Positions 1-12,642 of a stretch of 64,000 nucleotides of DNA are shown piece after piece. The notes below the pieces were generated by a model that was not told the DNA's origin, did not search any database, and was given only the letters and a program-made list of their open reading frames with translations. The stretch lies in NCBI GenBank assembly GCA_017871115.1, contig JAFCIZ010000001.1:2275501-2339500 (forward strand). Direction: 5' to 3'. The stretch's first letter is position 1. Each line of letters begins with the position of its first letter. The translations under genes and the position numbers were made by a program. This stretch comes from Cunninghamella blakesleeana. Taxonomy: Eukaryota; Mucoromycota; Mucoromycetes; Mucorales; Cunninghamellaceae.

Positions 1-2439
1 AGGATGGGGTTAAACTATCAAAATCGTTTGTGACATGTTGTCGTCGTCGAATGGTTTCTACTGTATGTAATATCATCTTTTCAGCTAACGTCATCCATGT
101 GAAAGCTTCTTGCTCATTAGAAAATCCGATATTATTATAATCGTTATTAGTTTTGTTTTTATTTACTAAACAGCAAACATAAGTTTTTTGTTGTTGATGG
201 TCAAATAGCCAATACTTATCTACAAAATGGAATGCTGCATCGGGTTCTATCATGCAATCACAACAGGGTATATCATTATTTTCATTATTACTGTTATTGT
301 TATTATCATTAGTTGAGATTGATTCCACAAGATGATGATGATGGTGATGTGATGTACAATTACATTGTTGTTCATTGGGCGTTATATAGCCGTCCATACT
401 TTCACGTTTCATTTCGTAACCAAAATAACCAGTGAAGCCACCTTTAAATGCAAGTCGACTTGAAATAAAATCTTGATCATTTTCATCTTCGTCATTATGT
501 TGTCTTTGAATATTACTGCCGCTACATCGATGTACTCTGACTTGACCAAATTGCTCATTATATCTTGATATATAATCAAAAAAGGTATCCTGCTGATTTA
601 AAAATAACGTAGATGGCTGTTTATCTTTACTTTGTATATTGATTTGTTTATGAAGTGTTGAGTATCGAATGATGAACGATGGATCCACAGATAATATAGA
701 TACTTGGGAATAAGGTGATGATTTCTATATAATTAAATAGTAATAGGCATATTCTATATTAATAATATATCTTTAATATATTATTTTTATTATTGTGATT
801 TTTATTTATTTAATTTACCCTACTACTATCAAGCCAACTAACTGAAGAAACATTTAATCCATTTACTACATTCCCATTAAATAATTCTTCTGCCATATAT
901 TCAGGACTAACCCAAGTTGGAAAACAAGGTTTTATATATAATTCATATGATGATGTTAATGAAGAAGGTGGTATTGTAGTTGAAGTTTGTTGTTGATTGG
1001 TGTAACTTTCCACTTTTATAGATTTTGGTATAGCCACAGAAATAGATTTAATTGTATCATTTAATTTATTTGTATTCAGAGGTCGCCCGGTCTATAAAAA
1101 AAAATATTTATATTATTTTCTATTTTTAATTTTTTAAAAGATTATTTTAAATATTTCTTTCTCTTTATACCTTTAACATCCATTTATAAGTCTCTAAAGC
1201 AAAATTATCTATCATTGTTTGACCATGTTCAGTTGAAACGGATTCAGGATGAAATTGAACACCCCATAATGGTAAATCTTTATGCTGAAATCCCATAATC
1301 GTTATTGATTTATCATTATGTGTAACATTTGATGTAGAAGAAGAGTGATCTAAATAATGAAATCGTTGGTTTTCTGCCAAAATTGCATCTTCATCAGAAA
1401 TATAGGTTGAGTTTTTTAAAGCGTCAATATCAGCATCATTTTCTTCGCAATAGGCGGTTATTTCTAAACAATCAGGTAATGCTTTTTTGAGGAAAATAAA
1501 TAAATAAAAGAAAATGGTTAATAATAATAATTATAATAGCAACAATCATACTATTTTGTTTATTTATCTAATGCAAGACTTACATGCAGGGTCTACGACA
1601 AGAGAATGATATCGAACTGCCCAGAAAGGAGTAGTACAATGATGAAATATATTTCCAAAAGAAAGGTTGTCAGGAAACCTACTATGTATTTCCGACATAC
1701 GACCATGCATGATCCTAGGTGCATAAATTACCTATATATATAACCACCATATATCATTTAGCCATTAGAATACTCTTTTTTTTTTTTTTTATAATTCATG
1801 CCAATGTTTTTATAAATGCATATATTATGTCCTTGTTTTTGTATTCTATTTACATTTCCTCCAAATAAATGACCAATACCTTGATGGCCTAAACAAATAC
1901 CAAAGATTGGACGATGATGTTGAATTTGTTGTGGATCCATTTGAGCTTTTATTAACGGAGTGCAAATTCCAAAATCCTAAAGTTGAGTGATAAAAAAAGA
2001 AGAAAAAATCAAATAAGGAAACTCTTAAGCTTTACATTATAATTATAAATATTTATATATATTTATATAAACTTTTATTAATATTATTACTATTACTATA
2101 ACTGTTATTATTAAAAAATTAATTATGTACATGACTTACAGTATCTTTCTCAGGTCTACCAGGTCCAGGCGATATTAACACATTATCGAAATGAGGAAGG
2201 ATATTAGTTGAAAATTCTTGCCTAAAATAAAAATATAACAATATTAAATAAAAAGATATAATTTAAGAAATAGAAAAATAAATAGGATAATACATATTAA
2301 AAAGTTACCAAGTAAACTGATCGTTTCTAATGACCACTACTTCTGAATCAAAAAACTGTAATAGATTAAAAGTATAAGAATCATAGTTATCAATGATTAA
2401 CGTCTTCATGCAAGTAGAGTTAATGTTGTGTTTTTCCAT
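1..2439 (-). CDS. ABZ1: Aminodeoxychorismate (PABA) synthase, fused GATase + chorismate-binding, 3' end off window
   Basis: Makes 4-amino-4-deoxychorismate from chorismate and glutamine for folate synthesis. Exons on the minus strand: 2439-2309, 2221-2140, 1976-1854, 1731-1584, 1481-1171, 1091-819 and 724 to the left edge (about 597 codons seen). The N-terminal class I glutamine amidotransferase is complete: [13 protein letters not shown] near residue 14, the nucleophile Cys99 in GICLGHQ, MHGR after intron 3, and His239/Glu241 in GVQFHPES. It is followed directly by the N-terminal part of a PabB/TrpE-type chorismate enzyme ([14 protein letters not shown]). This order is typical of fungal ADC synthase; fungal anthranilate synthase normally has its GATase fused to IGP synthase instead. 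The chorismate active site lies beyond the window. Intron 3 uses GTAAAT at 1853 and restores [15 protein letters not shown]; reading through gives a poly-Lys tail and a stop. Confidence 0.92.
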
Positions 2440-3640
2440 GAATACTATTAAAAAATTATTTTTATAAAAATAACAAGAAAAAAAAGAGAAAGAAAAAGTT
2501 TTTTTAAAAATATAAAAATGGATAACAATAAGAAAAAAGAGAAAGAAAAAAAAAAGAATCTGTCTAATTTTTTTTGAAAGGAAATTTAAACTTTTAAAGC
2601 AAGATGTGACTTAATCTAGCATCTATTTTCATTTTTATTGGATCTTTTTAATTTTTTTCATGTAAAATATTATTTTTTATTATTTAGATACATTATTATT
2701 ATTCAATCCACTCTAATACCTTAAATCCCTTCTTATTTCATTAACCAATTAAAAAAATAAAATATGAAATATAAAAATCAAAGTAATAAAATATACCTTA
2801 TAAGTGTTTTAAGAGTATATCGTTTGATTAGATAATTAATAGTTGAGTGATAACCATACTAAGAGATATAATAAAAATACATATCCTCCTTACAAAGTAT
2901 TAGTAATAAGAAAACAGGTACCCTTTTTTTAAAAAATAAACGATTGATTTAGTGTTACCTATAATGGATAATTGATAGTAGTAAATAAATAATAATAAAA
3001 AATAATAATAATAAAAGACTATTAATAGAGAGAATGGGGGAGGAAGTAAATGAGAATTTTAGGTTAAAAGATTAACGTTATATTTTCTTTCTTTTCGGTT
3101 CATCCGGAAAAAAAAAATGTACATCTCCCCCCCACTTTTTTGATCATTTTCAACTCCCCCCATAAAAAAAATTACACTAAACTCTTTTTTTTTTTTTTAT
3201 AAACGTTGTTTTTTTTTTTTTCTTCGTTCCTTTTCCTTTTCTGTTTTTGTTTTTCTTTTTTCTCCCTTTTCTCATCTCTTTTTTATTTTTTTATTTTCAT
3301 TAATCTTCTTCTTTTTTATTATTACATTAAATAATTATAATACGTGGTATTTCATAAAGTGGGTGAATAATAGGTAATATTAAGTTTATTTTTTTTTTTT
3401 ATTAAAATAAATATAATAATAATAATAATAATTCCAAAACTATATTAAAAAGAAAAGAAAAAAAAAAAAAAGCTTGGTTTTAAGATTATCACTTTTTTTA
3501 ATATTATTATTTTTATTATTATTTACTTTTTGTTTATTTTATTATGATTATCAAATTTTATCAAATATAAATTATATAGACCATCTAACAAATCATATCA
3601 TCTTTTATCATTATACTTATTTTTTTATTAAAGCTAGATC
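2440..3640. promoter_or_regulatory. Divergent intergenic region between ABZ1 and TUP1
   Basis: About 1.2 kb separating two divergently transcribed genes, so it should hold both promoters and 5' leaders. It is very AT-rich, with long T and A runs, a C8 run near 3126, a CT-rich stretch at about 3210-3310 and a TAA repeat near 3411-3432. The CT-rich tract lies upstream of TUP1 and resembles pyrimidine-rich fungal promoter DNA. No gene, RNA or convincing operator was seen. Confidence 0.5.
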
Positions 3641-4058
3641 ATGTCTGTTTACAATCATCGCCCTATGGTACCAACAACACAGAATCGACTTTTAGAACTT
3701 CTTGATAATGTTCGGACAGAATTTGAACAGTTGACACAAGATGCTATACTTTGTAAAAATCAACGCGACGAATTTGAAATTAAAAGTAAGTAGATAGATA
3801 TCTATAAATAAATATGATACATATTCGTATTCATATGCATACTAAATAAAAAAAAATTATATTTCTATTATTATTATTTTTATAGTGAATAGTCAAATCC
3901 AAGAAATGGGTCATATTCAACAAACTTTATTGGATTTAGAACGTACTCAACAGCATATGAAAAAACAGTAAGTTGATAGCATTATTATTGTTTTCCTTTT
4001 AAATAAGAGTTTTATTTCGTGATGAAGATATAAATAATTATAAAATATTAATCATATT

Positions 4059-4103
<45 letters not shown>

Positions 4104-6294
4104 TTGTCTTTATTATCCTAATTTAGTTATGAAGAAGAAATTGCAAGACTTCGTCAGCAATTGGAACAAGTAATGCTTTTATATAATATAAAATAACCAT
4201 CATTATTATATATTCATAAATTTATCATACTTATTTCATCTTTATTATCCATTTATTTTTATTTTTATATTCGTTCTCTCTTTTATTTTACTTGATAGCA
4301 TGGCCAACATATTCCACCATCAAGTGGTAGTCCTGGTTATGGAAGTAAGTTTGCTATTTTTTATTTATTTATTTATATATTCCATAATAATAATAATAAT
4401 AATAACATCATATGTATATGTATTGCTTATATTTTACTAGATTATGGTCAACCTCCTCCTCCTCCAATGTTAGATTCAAATCCACCTCAACATCATCCTA
4501 TGTATACAAACGGCCCTCCCCCTCCCCCTCCTTCTGGTCCTCATGGCCCTCCCCCTCCTCCCTTAACAAGCTCACCTTATGTCAATGGTAATTCTTCTCA
4601 CCATCCTAATGCTTCACCACAAACTTCAGTTGCTCCTCCCCCTGCTCAAAGTAATTTAAAAAATAAAAATAAATGATGAATAGGTAATAATATTAATAAC
4701 TATTTCCTTCTTTTTCTTTATTTTAATAGGAGTTTCCTCAAATGCGATTACTAAAACTGGAGCTGGTCCTCCAGCCCAACAAGGTGATAGTGCAAATAAT
4801 AGTGGGTTTTCTGAAATGGATCCTGAATCAGTTCCTGCTAATATGAAGGTAGAAGGTCAAGATTGGTTTGCTTTGTAAGTATCATAATAGTAATAATAAT
4901 GAATATCAGATAATAATACTTTTAACCATATATGTATATTTATAATAAAACAACTAATATCAATCTATTTTTTAAACAATATATATTTATTTATTTATTT
5001 TTAGGTTTAATCCAAAAGCCCAACGTTATTTGAAAGTGGATCTTCTTCATTCATTTGACCACAGTAGTGTAGTATGCTGTGTTAAGTTTAGTGCTGACGG
5101 TCGCTATCTTGCTGCCGGTTGTAACCATACTACTTTTATTTATGACACTACTTCCTTCGTACGCATTGCGTAAGTACTTGGCTCTTTTTTTAAAAAATAA
5201 TAATAATTATAGTAATATAAAGTGATAATAATAATATAAGCATGGCTATTTATTAATGACATAACACATATTACTGTTACATTTTTTTAATAGAGTACTT
5301 CTAGATGATACAGTTAATCGTGATGAAGATTTATATATTAGATCTGTTAGTTTTAGTCCTGATGGCAAACATTTAGCAACTGGTGCTGAAGATAAACAAA
5401 TCAGAGTAAGTTATACATAACAATAGAATGGTTTGTTATACAAGTATGTTAACAATCTCTTTATTTGTCTATAGATTTGGGATATTGGAAAGAAACGTAT
5501 TCGTAATGTATTACGTGGCCATGAACAAGACATTTATTCCTTAGAATTCAGCCGTGATGGAAATATTTTAGTATCAGGATCAGGTGATCGTACAGTAAAA
5601 ATCTGGGATTGGACAGATGGAAGATGTTTACACACATTGGGTATTAAAGAACAAGATGAAAAGGATCCTGGTGTCACCAGTGTCGCAATCTCCCCTGATG
5701 GTCGTTTGGTTGCTGCTGGTAGTTTGGATAAAATTGTTCGTGTATGGGATGCTAACACAGGTCATCAATTGGAACGTTTGGAAGGCCATAAAGATAGTGT
5801 TTATTCTGTTGCTTTCATGCCTGATGGTAAAACATTAGTAAGTGGTAGTTTGGACCGTACATTACGTCTATGGCAATTGGGTTCAAATAATAATACTTAT
5901 CGTCAAGTCTTTACTGGGCATAAAGATTTTGTTTTATCCGTGGCTACAACTCCTGATGGTAGTTGGATTGTTTCTGGTTCAAAGGATCGTGGTGTACAGT
6001 TTTGGGATCCTAGAACTGGTCAGACTCAATTTATGTTACAAGGTCATAAAAATTCAGGTAAGAATAATAATAATTAGCAATTAATTATCTAAATAGAAAT
6101 AATACACAAAAGAAGTAAAAACAAATTTGATTAACTTGAACCTTTCTTTTATTATTATTATTGTTTTATTTATTTATTTTTGAAAAAAAATAGTTATTTC
6201 TGTAGCAACTAGCCCTGGTAGAAGACCATTATTCGCAACTGGATCTGGTGATAACCGTGCAAGACTTTGGATCTTTGAACCTCTTACCAATTAA
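3641..6294 (+). CDS. TUP1: Transcriptional corepressor TUP1 (RcoA type), WD40
   Basis: General corepressor that tetramerises, binds Ssn6/Cyc8 and is brought to promoters by DNA-binding repressors in the nucleus. Ten exons: 3641-3785, 3886-3967, 4127-4169, 4299-4344, 4441-4650, 4730-4874, 5005-5169, 5294-5405, 5475-6057, 6194-6294; 543 residues. The N-terminus (MSVYNHRP, then [18 protein letters not shown]) is the typical Tup1 tetramerisation helix and fixes the start. A coiled coil is followed by a Pro/Gly/His-rich linker ([17 protein letters not shown]) and then a C-terminal WD40 propeller: [90 protein letters not shown] and a closing [10 protein letters not shown]. It is a little shorter than the S. 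cerevisiae protein because the Gln-rich linker is short. Confidence 0.97.
4073..4093. repeat. TA microsatellite in TUP1 intron 2
   Basis: Uninterrupted alternating T/A run inside the intron between exons 2 and 3. It is intronic and probably length-variable; nothing suggests a function. Confidence 0.9.
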
Positions 6295-7207
6295 ATGATC
6301 TTTTTAATCAACTAATTCTATAATTATTACCATTATTATTATTATTATTATTTTGTTATTATTGCTAATATTATTTTCTATTTTTTTTTTATAACTCATA
6401 TTAGTAAATATTCATTTACGAAAAGAAAAAAAGGATAAAATATACTTTTTTTTTTGTTCACTTGTTTACATATTTTACTGAATTCCCTAAAATTCTTTAT
6501 TCACTTTATTCTTTTTCTTTTATTTTTTATACAATATCTATTTATATATTTCTTTCTTCCTTTTTGTTTACTATATTGATGTATACTCCTGATTAGTTAA
6601 TAAAAACTATTATAAATGAAACAAATTCATACATATATCAAGTGATGATAAAAAAAATGAAACTAACTATGCGTGTCTTGTATAATAAATCACATATTAA
6701 TAATAATAATAATAAAATGGCCAAGTTCCTTTCCATTATGCATAAACTTTACATAAATACATTTCCTATTAGTTATCTTAGTATTATATATAAAAAAAAA
6801 GATCTTCTATAACTAAAAGATGCACTATAAAAAAAAAGGTGCATAGGCTAAAGATTAACCTTTATTTATTTATTTATTTATTTATTCATATAAGCAATAT
6901 ATATAAAAGGAAATAAACATTCGTTTTCTTAATAAAAAAAATGCACGTTTGTTCCCATTTATTTAATTTTCATTCCATATAGGCGATCAAACTTTTTATT
7001 TCATATTTTTTTATGCGCATCACGAATCATAAGTTACATTCCATTAGTTTAATATTACTATTATTTTCATTATTATATATATTTTTCTATGTTAAAAAAA
7101 GTTATATAATATTTTATTATATAAGTAATTAATAAATACACATATAAATTAAAGTAGAAATACAAAACTATTTTTTTTTTTTGAAAAATAAAATAAAAAT
7201 AAAATAT
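6295..7207. other. Convergent 3' intergenic region (TUP1 / kelch gene)
   Basis: About 0.9 kb between two 3' ends, expected to contain both 3' UTRs and poly(A) signals. It is AT-rich with a TTTA tetranucleotide repeat at about 6861-6885 and several AATAAA-like strings. No further gene recognised. Confidence 0.5.
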
Positions 7208-9590
7208 TTAGCGACGTTCTACATCAGGTGTTCCCAAATCCCCACGTAGCTTATTCCAAATGTCTTCATGGCGAGCTTGAGCTCTATCATTCGACTGAGG
7301 ATGATCTTTATCTTGAATAAGTTGACGCTCCCATTGATCCAAATCTGAAGCTGTATAAGTTTTTAATCCACTAGGTTGATTTCCCATAGGTGAAATATTA
7401 CTGTTGTTATTATTACTGTTATTATAGGTTGATAATGGATATTCAGATGAAGATGTATTAGAAGTACCACGAAGATGAGAAGGAGGATAAGTTGTAGCTG
7501 TTGTATTATCGTTATTACCATTATTAGAAAGAGCACCAGGCATCCAACGAGGATTCAATTGTCTATTTTTACGACGATTACGACGAATATAAAAGAATAT
7601 AGCAAGACCAATACCTATCAAGAATAAAAGAGGAATACCAATGCCAATGCCTTGTTTTTGTTCTGTAGAAAGACCTTTAGGTTGATTTGGGTTACTGATG
7701 ACTGTCAGATCATAAGATTTAGGTGCATCACCTTTAGGTTGATCTGCTGAAGGCATCGCTGGTAAATTAAATTGACAACTAGGATTGGTATTAGGGCTGC
7801 TAGGTGTATAGCCGGATTCAATAGATGAAACCCATGTCCAGCTATCAGTATCTAAAATGGATATTGTATTTTCAAATACAGATGTTGTGAAACTACTTAA
7901 TCCTAACATGGTTATCATATATTTTCCATACATGTAAGCCTGATGACCTGCTCTTGGTTTGGTTGCCTCATTGGTTGATTGCTTTCTCCATGTCAAGGTA
8001 CATGTGTCTAAAATATACACATCATTTGATACTGTCCTTTGATCATCTGAATTCATCCCTCCAAATATAATGATTGATTGACCATCTTGAGCTATTTTTT
8101 TAAATATATATATATATATATATATATATTCATAGCGAAAAAAAAAAAAAATAATGGTGATAGGTTAATTACTCTGCCATTTTTTTTTTTTAAAAAAAAA
8201 GTACATATTAATATTATTTACCAGGAACAGCAGAGAAACTGAATTAGTCATAAAAAAATAAATAAATAAAAGTATTAGCCCATTTTTTAGATTGACAGCA
8301 TTTTTGAATTTTTTATTTATTTTTCTTTATCTATTTATATTAACTTTTTTGTGTTACCTTGCTTTTGAACTAGGAATATCACCAATAGTAGCCATAGAGA
8401 TAGATTGTTGGGATTGTATATCAAATACTATTAAATTAACATCATAAAGCATACATATATATTAAAAATAATCCTTTCTCTCCATTATATGTCAATTATA
8501 TATTTATATTTATATACTTAGGGCACTATCGAATTCAAAAATAGTTGGAGAACCACCCATTAATGTATATCCGCCTAAATAAAATATCTTGCCATTCCTA
8601 TTAATAAATATGTAAATAATGAAAATAAACATATTAATCCAATTACCATACATATATACATTTATTTTTCTATTAAAATTACACAAGCGAAGCAGTATGG
8701 CCAAATCTACCAGGGCGTTCCCCATAAGGCGAACGAACAGGAATTGAATCTTTTACTGTTATCCAATTAGTATTACTGAATTCATAAGTTAAAAATTGAT
8801 TGAAGGCTTTGGAAGGTTTGATTCCCACAGTCTTATAAAAAGAAAAGAGAATGAAGATGATGATTAGCTATTCTCTTTAATTCATTTATATATATATTTG
8901 ATCATATTGCTTACAGATAAATTAAAACTTGTACGACCACCGTATATCCAAACTTTGTTACTCGAATCCACGGTATAAGTAGCCTGAGATCGAGAACTAA
9001 TACCAACACCAGACGCTAATATAAATATATAAATAGAGGAAAAAACAAAGTGAATTTTAATAAAAAATAAATAAATAAATATATTTTTAAATTACTATTG
9101 TTATCAATCTTATTATTACTTATGTTATCTATTTACATAAAGGATTAAATCTATTTGTAATTGTATTAAATTCACGGGGAGCGTTTGTAAGATCTCGAAA
9201 ATTGGTATCACCAGCTTGAAAATAAAATGATTGCCCATTATTTAAAGCAAATCCACTACCGTATATAAAGGGCCCGACAGCACTATTAGAAATTGTAGAG
9301 TTGTCATTATCAAGTTTCCAAGCAGGGCACAAAGTGTCTATTCCTTGTGATAAATCAATATGCCATACATCGGTTTTTTCCTTTATAAAATAAAAAAATA
9401 CACAAATAAACATATATACGCACATACATATATAAAATTAACATTATTATTTATATATATATGAGTTTTCTTTTTTTTTTTTGTTATATATACCTACAGT
9501 TGATCCACCAGCAATATATAATTTATTATTTATATTAGCTATACTATAACTATATCTATTCGTAGGTGCAGGTGTTTGACAATTAGACAT
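7208..9590 (-). CDS. Kelch-repeat single-span membrane protein
   Basis: Eight exons on the minus strand: 9590-9498, 9380-9137, 9015-8915, 8831-8683, 8597-8518, 8427-8358, 8238-8222, 8091-7208; 545 residues. Kelch blades are visible as NKLYIAGGST, NKVWIYGGRT, GKIFYLGGYTLMGG, SIIIFGGMNSDD and HQAYMYGKYMITMLG, each followed by an aromatic W/F strand. A C-terminal membrane span (IGIPLLFLIGIGLAIFFYIR) is followed by a basic stop-transfer cluster (RRNRRKNRQ) and a cytosolic Asn/Ser-rich tail ending in DLGTPDVERR. The architecture suggests an outward-facing beta-propeller with a cytosolic tail, but no signal peptide is visible at the chosen start (MSNCQTPAP), so a leader exon may be missing. Exon 7 is only 17 nt. 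Ligand and role unknown. Confidence 0.88.
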
Positions 9591-10568
9591 GGTTTATTTG
9601 ATACAATATAATATTAAGCTATGCTATAAATAATAAATAGTAATACAAAATAAAGTAATATAGATATTAAAAGAAAGAATTAGATGGTATAAGAATGACA
9701 ATGAAAATAAATAAAAAGAAAAAGAGAGTGAGAAAGAAAAAAAAATTAAATCTTGTTACTTATTTTTAAAAAAAGAAAAGTAGCTGAGATAAAAAAAAAA
9801 TTAAAGTGTAGTGTAACTAAAATATCATATGAATAGCCAATTATTACGATTTATTTTTTTGATCTCTCTTTTCTTTCATTTTCTTTCTTTTCTCTTTCAT
9901 CTATATAAAAAATATTTGTTGTCATATTTTTATTTTATTTTTGTCTAATTGATCAAAAAAGAAATAGTTTAAAACCCTTTTTGGGAAATAGGTTTTTTAA
10001 TATTATTTATACACGATCAATATTAAAAAGAATGATTAATGGGTTAATAAACTTTATTATCTCCTTCTATATTTAATCATTCCTCCTATTCATTTTTATA
10101 AAATATATAATCAGCATTAAGATATGACAGATTTAATCTCCGATGCCTTCATGCCTTTGAATTTTCATCTCGTTAGTAATCTCTCATCGATCAAAAAAAA
10201 AAAAAAAAATACTTGAAAAACATAAAGAAATGATTATCATCCTATTTATTTAAAACAATATAGTGATATGTACACTGTTTATAAAAAAAAAAGTAGCAAT
10301 AAAGAAAACTATATAGAACAAAATAAAATATAAAATATATATTAAACTTAAAAGGAGTTAAAATATCATATAAAAGTGTTTTTTATATTTTAAAAGACTA
10401 CAAGGTTATTAAACATATTTTATCGCCCTTTTTTTCTATATTTTTTCAAAAAAAAAAAAATATAAATTATAATTTTTTTTTTAATTTTCTTTCACCTTTC
10501 TTTCTTTTTAACATTTTTTTATTTTATTCATTTATATCCCTTTATTTATTTATTTTATTTTTATTAAT
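9591..10568. promoter_or_regulatory. Divergent intergenic region (kelch gene / mucin-like gene)
   Basis: About 1 kb of AT-rich DNA between divergent genes, presumably both promoters. A CT-rich block lies at about 9860-9900 on the plus strand and a T-rich block just before the mucin-like start. A signal-peptide exon for the kelch protein was looked for here and not found. Confidence 0.45.
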
Positions 10569-12133
10569 ATGAAAATAAAACAAAATTTTCTATTTACATT
10601 ATGTATCCTTTTAAGTATACAATATATCCAAGGTGAAATACTAACTAGTATATTTGGTATGTCAACTGGAGCTAATACACCGACTAATTCACCATCCGTG
10701 AACCAACCACCACCACCACCACCACCACCATCGTCATCTCCGCAAAGTAATGATCATCACAATGAACCCTCTTCCCAATCTTCTTCTTCACCTTCTACTT
10801 CCGATAATAATCATAATAACAATAACAATAATACACCTACTCCTCAACAACAATCATCTACTGTACAACCTCAACCTTCTCCTTCAGCTCAACCACCTAC
10901 ATCTGGCCCTACTCATTCCAATGAATCTCCTTCTTCATCTACTTCCCAAATAGAAAATAAACCAACTCCACCTGTATCTAACAATAATAATAACAACAAT
11001 AACAATAATAATAATAATAATCCAAATCCAAATCCAAATCCAACTAGTAATCCTAATCCTAATCCTAATCCAAATCCAAATCCAAATCCTAATCCTAATC
11101 CAAATCCTAATCCTAATCCTAATAACAATCCTGTTCCTGTTCCTGCACCAAATGTTAATCCTAATCCTAATCCTAATCAACCTGGTCAAAACCCTACCAT
11201 TAATCACCCTAATCCAAACCCAAATAATAATAATAATCAAACTGTCAAAGCAGATAATAATAATCCTTCAAAACCTACTGATCATAACGACCCTTCTAAT
11301 GGTTCTTCTACTGATTCTTCTTCTTCAGGTTCCGGATCTTCTTCCTCTGAATCTTCTTCCCCTTCTAATAGTGCCGACAGTACTAATGAAAATAAAAACG
11401 GAACTATTGCTGGTGCCGTTGTCGGTGGTATAGGTAAAAAAAAAAATTATAGTATTTTTTTTAAAAAAAATTAATTTAAAAAATAGTGCATCACGTTTTA
11501 ATATCTCATTTTCATTTTTTTTTTTTTTCATTTTTTTTTTTACATGATCATTTAGTTGGGATCGCATTAATTTTTGGTGTATTATCCTGGATCAACCGTA
11601 AAGGAGGATGTACTAAAAGAAGAAATACAAGAGATGATATATTTAAACCATCTGACGAAGATTACACTATTGATATTCATCCATCACCTAATATGAAACA
11701 TACAAATCCTTTAATGAGTAATATCAAAACATCCAATTCTATTGTTCCTACCAAGTTAGATAATAATAATGTTTCACCTGTATTACCTTTTGACCATTCA
11801 AGAAGATTTATTGCCCCTCCTTCTAATAACAATAATACAACAGCTAATAATAATGCTACTACTTCAACTATTGTCACACCTATTTCCAATACAGCTTTAG
11901 ATGATTACCATTATCAACAACAAGATTATCAACAATTAGAACAAGAAAATGGATTTTATTACGATTCAAGTAATAATAATCATTCACAATGGGATTACCA
12001 ACACGATCCCTATGATCAACAGCATTATGATCCTTATTTAGCAGAGCAACAACAATCTCACTACATCGATCCTTATTATAAGCCTGATACCGCAGATCAT
12101 CGTACTTATTATAAACCAAACGCTCATTTGTAA
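10569..12133 (+). CDS. PN-repeat serine-rich membrane mucin / wall-sensor-like protein
   Basis: Two exons, 10569-11433 and 11556-12133; 480 residues. A signal peptide (FLFTLCILLSIQYIQG) leads into a long ectodomain rich in Pro, Asn, Ser, Gln and Thr, including an Asn tract and a Pro-Asn dipeptide array at about residues 149-220, then a Ser/Ser-Gly segment. One membrane span crosses the splice junction (GTIAGAVVGGI + VGIALIFGVLSWI), followed by basic residues (NRKGGCTKRR) and a cytosolic tail rich in Tyr, His, Gln and Asp. This layout (secreted Ser/Thr-rich rod, one span, short tail) is that of fungal Mid2/Wsc-type wall-stress sensors, but no WSC Cys domain or other named domain is present, so this is analogy only. 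The reading frame is kept through all the low-complexity DNA. Confidence 0.85.
11021..11130 (+). repeat. Hexanucleotide coding array (AATCCA/AATCCT)
   Basis: Near-perfect array of 6-bp units encoding Asn-Pro, alternating between the synonymous CCA and CCT forms. It lies directly after an AAT/AAC triplet run encoding poly-Asn. Synonymous third-base differences come in blocks (runs of CCA, then runs of CCT), as expected from block duplication by slippage or unequal exchange. Confidence 0.9.
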
Positions 12134-12642
12134 TAAAAATATAACAGATATATATAAAATAGATATCTTTCTTCCCCTATTAATAATAATTATATAAAAA
12201 AAAGGCATGCATAAAAAATGATTAAAATACCCTTTATTTCCTTTTTTGATTATTATTTTATTTTTTTAATATTAACATTCTAATTCAATAAATAAAACCA
12301 AATAAATATTAAAATAAGCTACATACAATAAAAAGAATGTATATTTATATCGATGATATAATTATTTTTATATAAAGCGTATATTTGATAGATTTACCTA
12401 TTTTAGGTAGGTATAATAGATCGAGGAAAAAAAATCGAAAAAAAAACCGTACCTCCGGAGATTCACACGCAGAAAAATTAAAGGGTGAGATTTTTTTTTT
12501 CTAACTCTATCTCTTTCTTATTTTTTTTTTAGTAATAAACTTCTACTATTTTTTTTTTTTTAAAAAAAATAAAATAAATTAGATTTCTTTTACCCTTTCC
12601 TCTCTTTTATTTAATTTTATTTTTTTTACATTCTAATTTATT
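12134..12642. other. Intergenic region upstream of FAD oxidoreductase
   Basis: About 0.5 kb between head-to-tail genes. It is AT-rich except for a short GC-richer patch around 12445-12475 (ACCTCCGGAGATTCACACGC), which contains the palindrome CTCCGGAG. That patch stands out and could be a factor site, but no specific factor can be named. Confidence 0.4.

Noticed and set aside
3474..3695. Leu/Phe-rich open frame overlapping the TUP1 start
   Set aside because: It is the T-rich leader read in another frame; the true start is the ATG at 3641.
10913..11240. Long minus-strand open frames opposite the PN repeat (Leu/Gly and Ile/Arg repeats)
   Set aside because: They mirror the hexanucleotide repeat in other frames; the plus-strand frame has signal peptide, span and a consistent splice.
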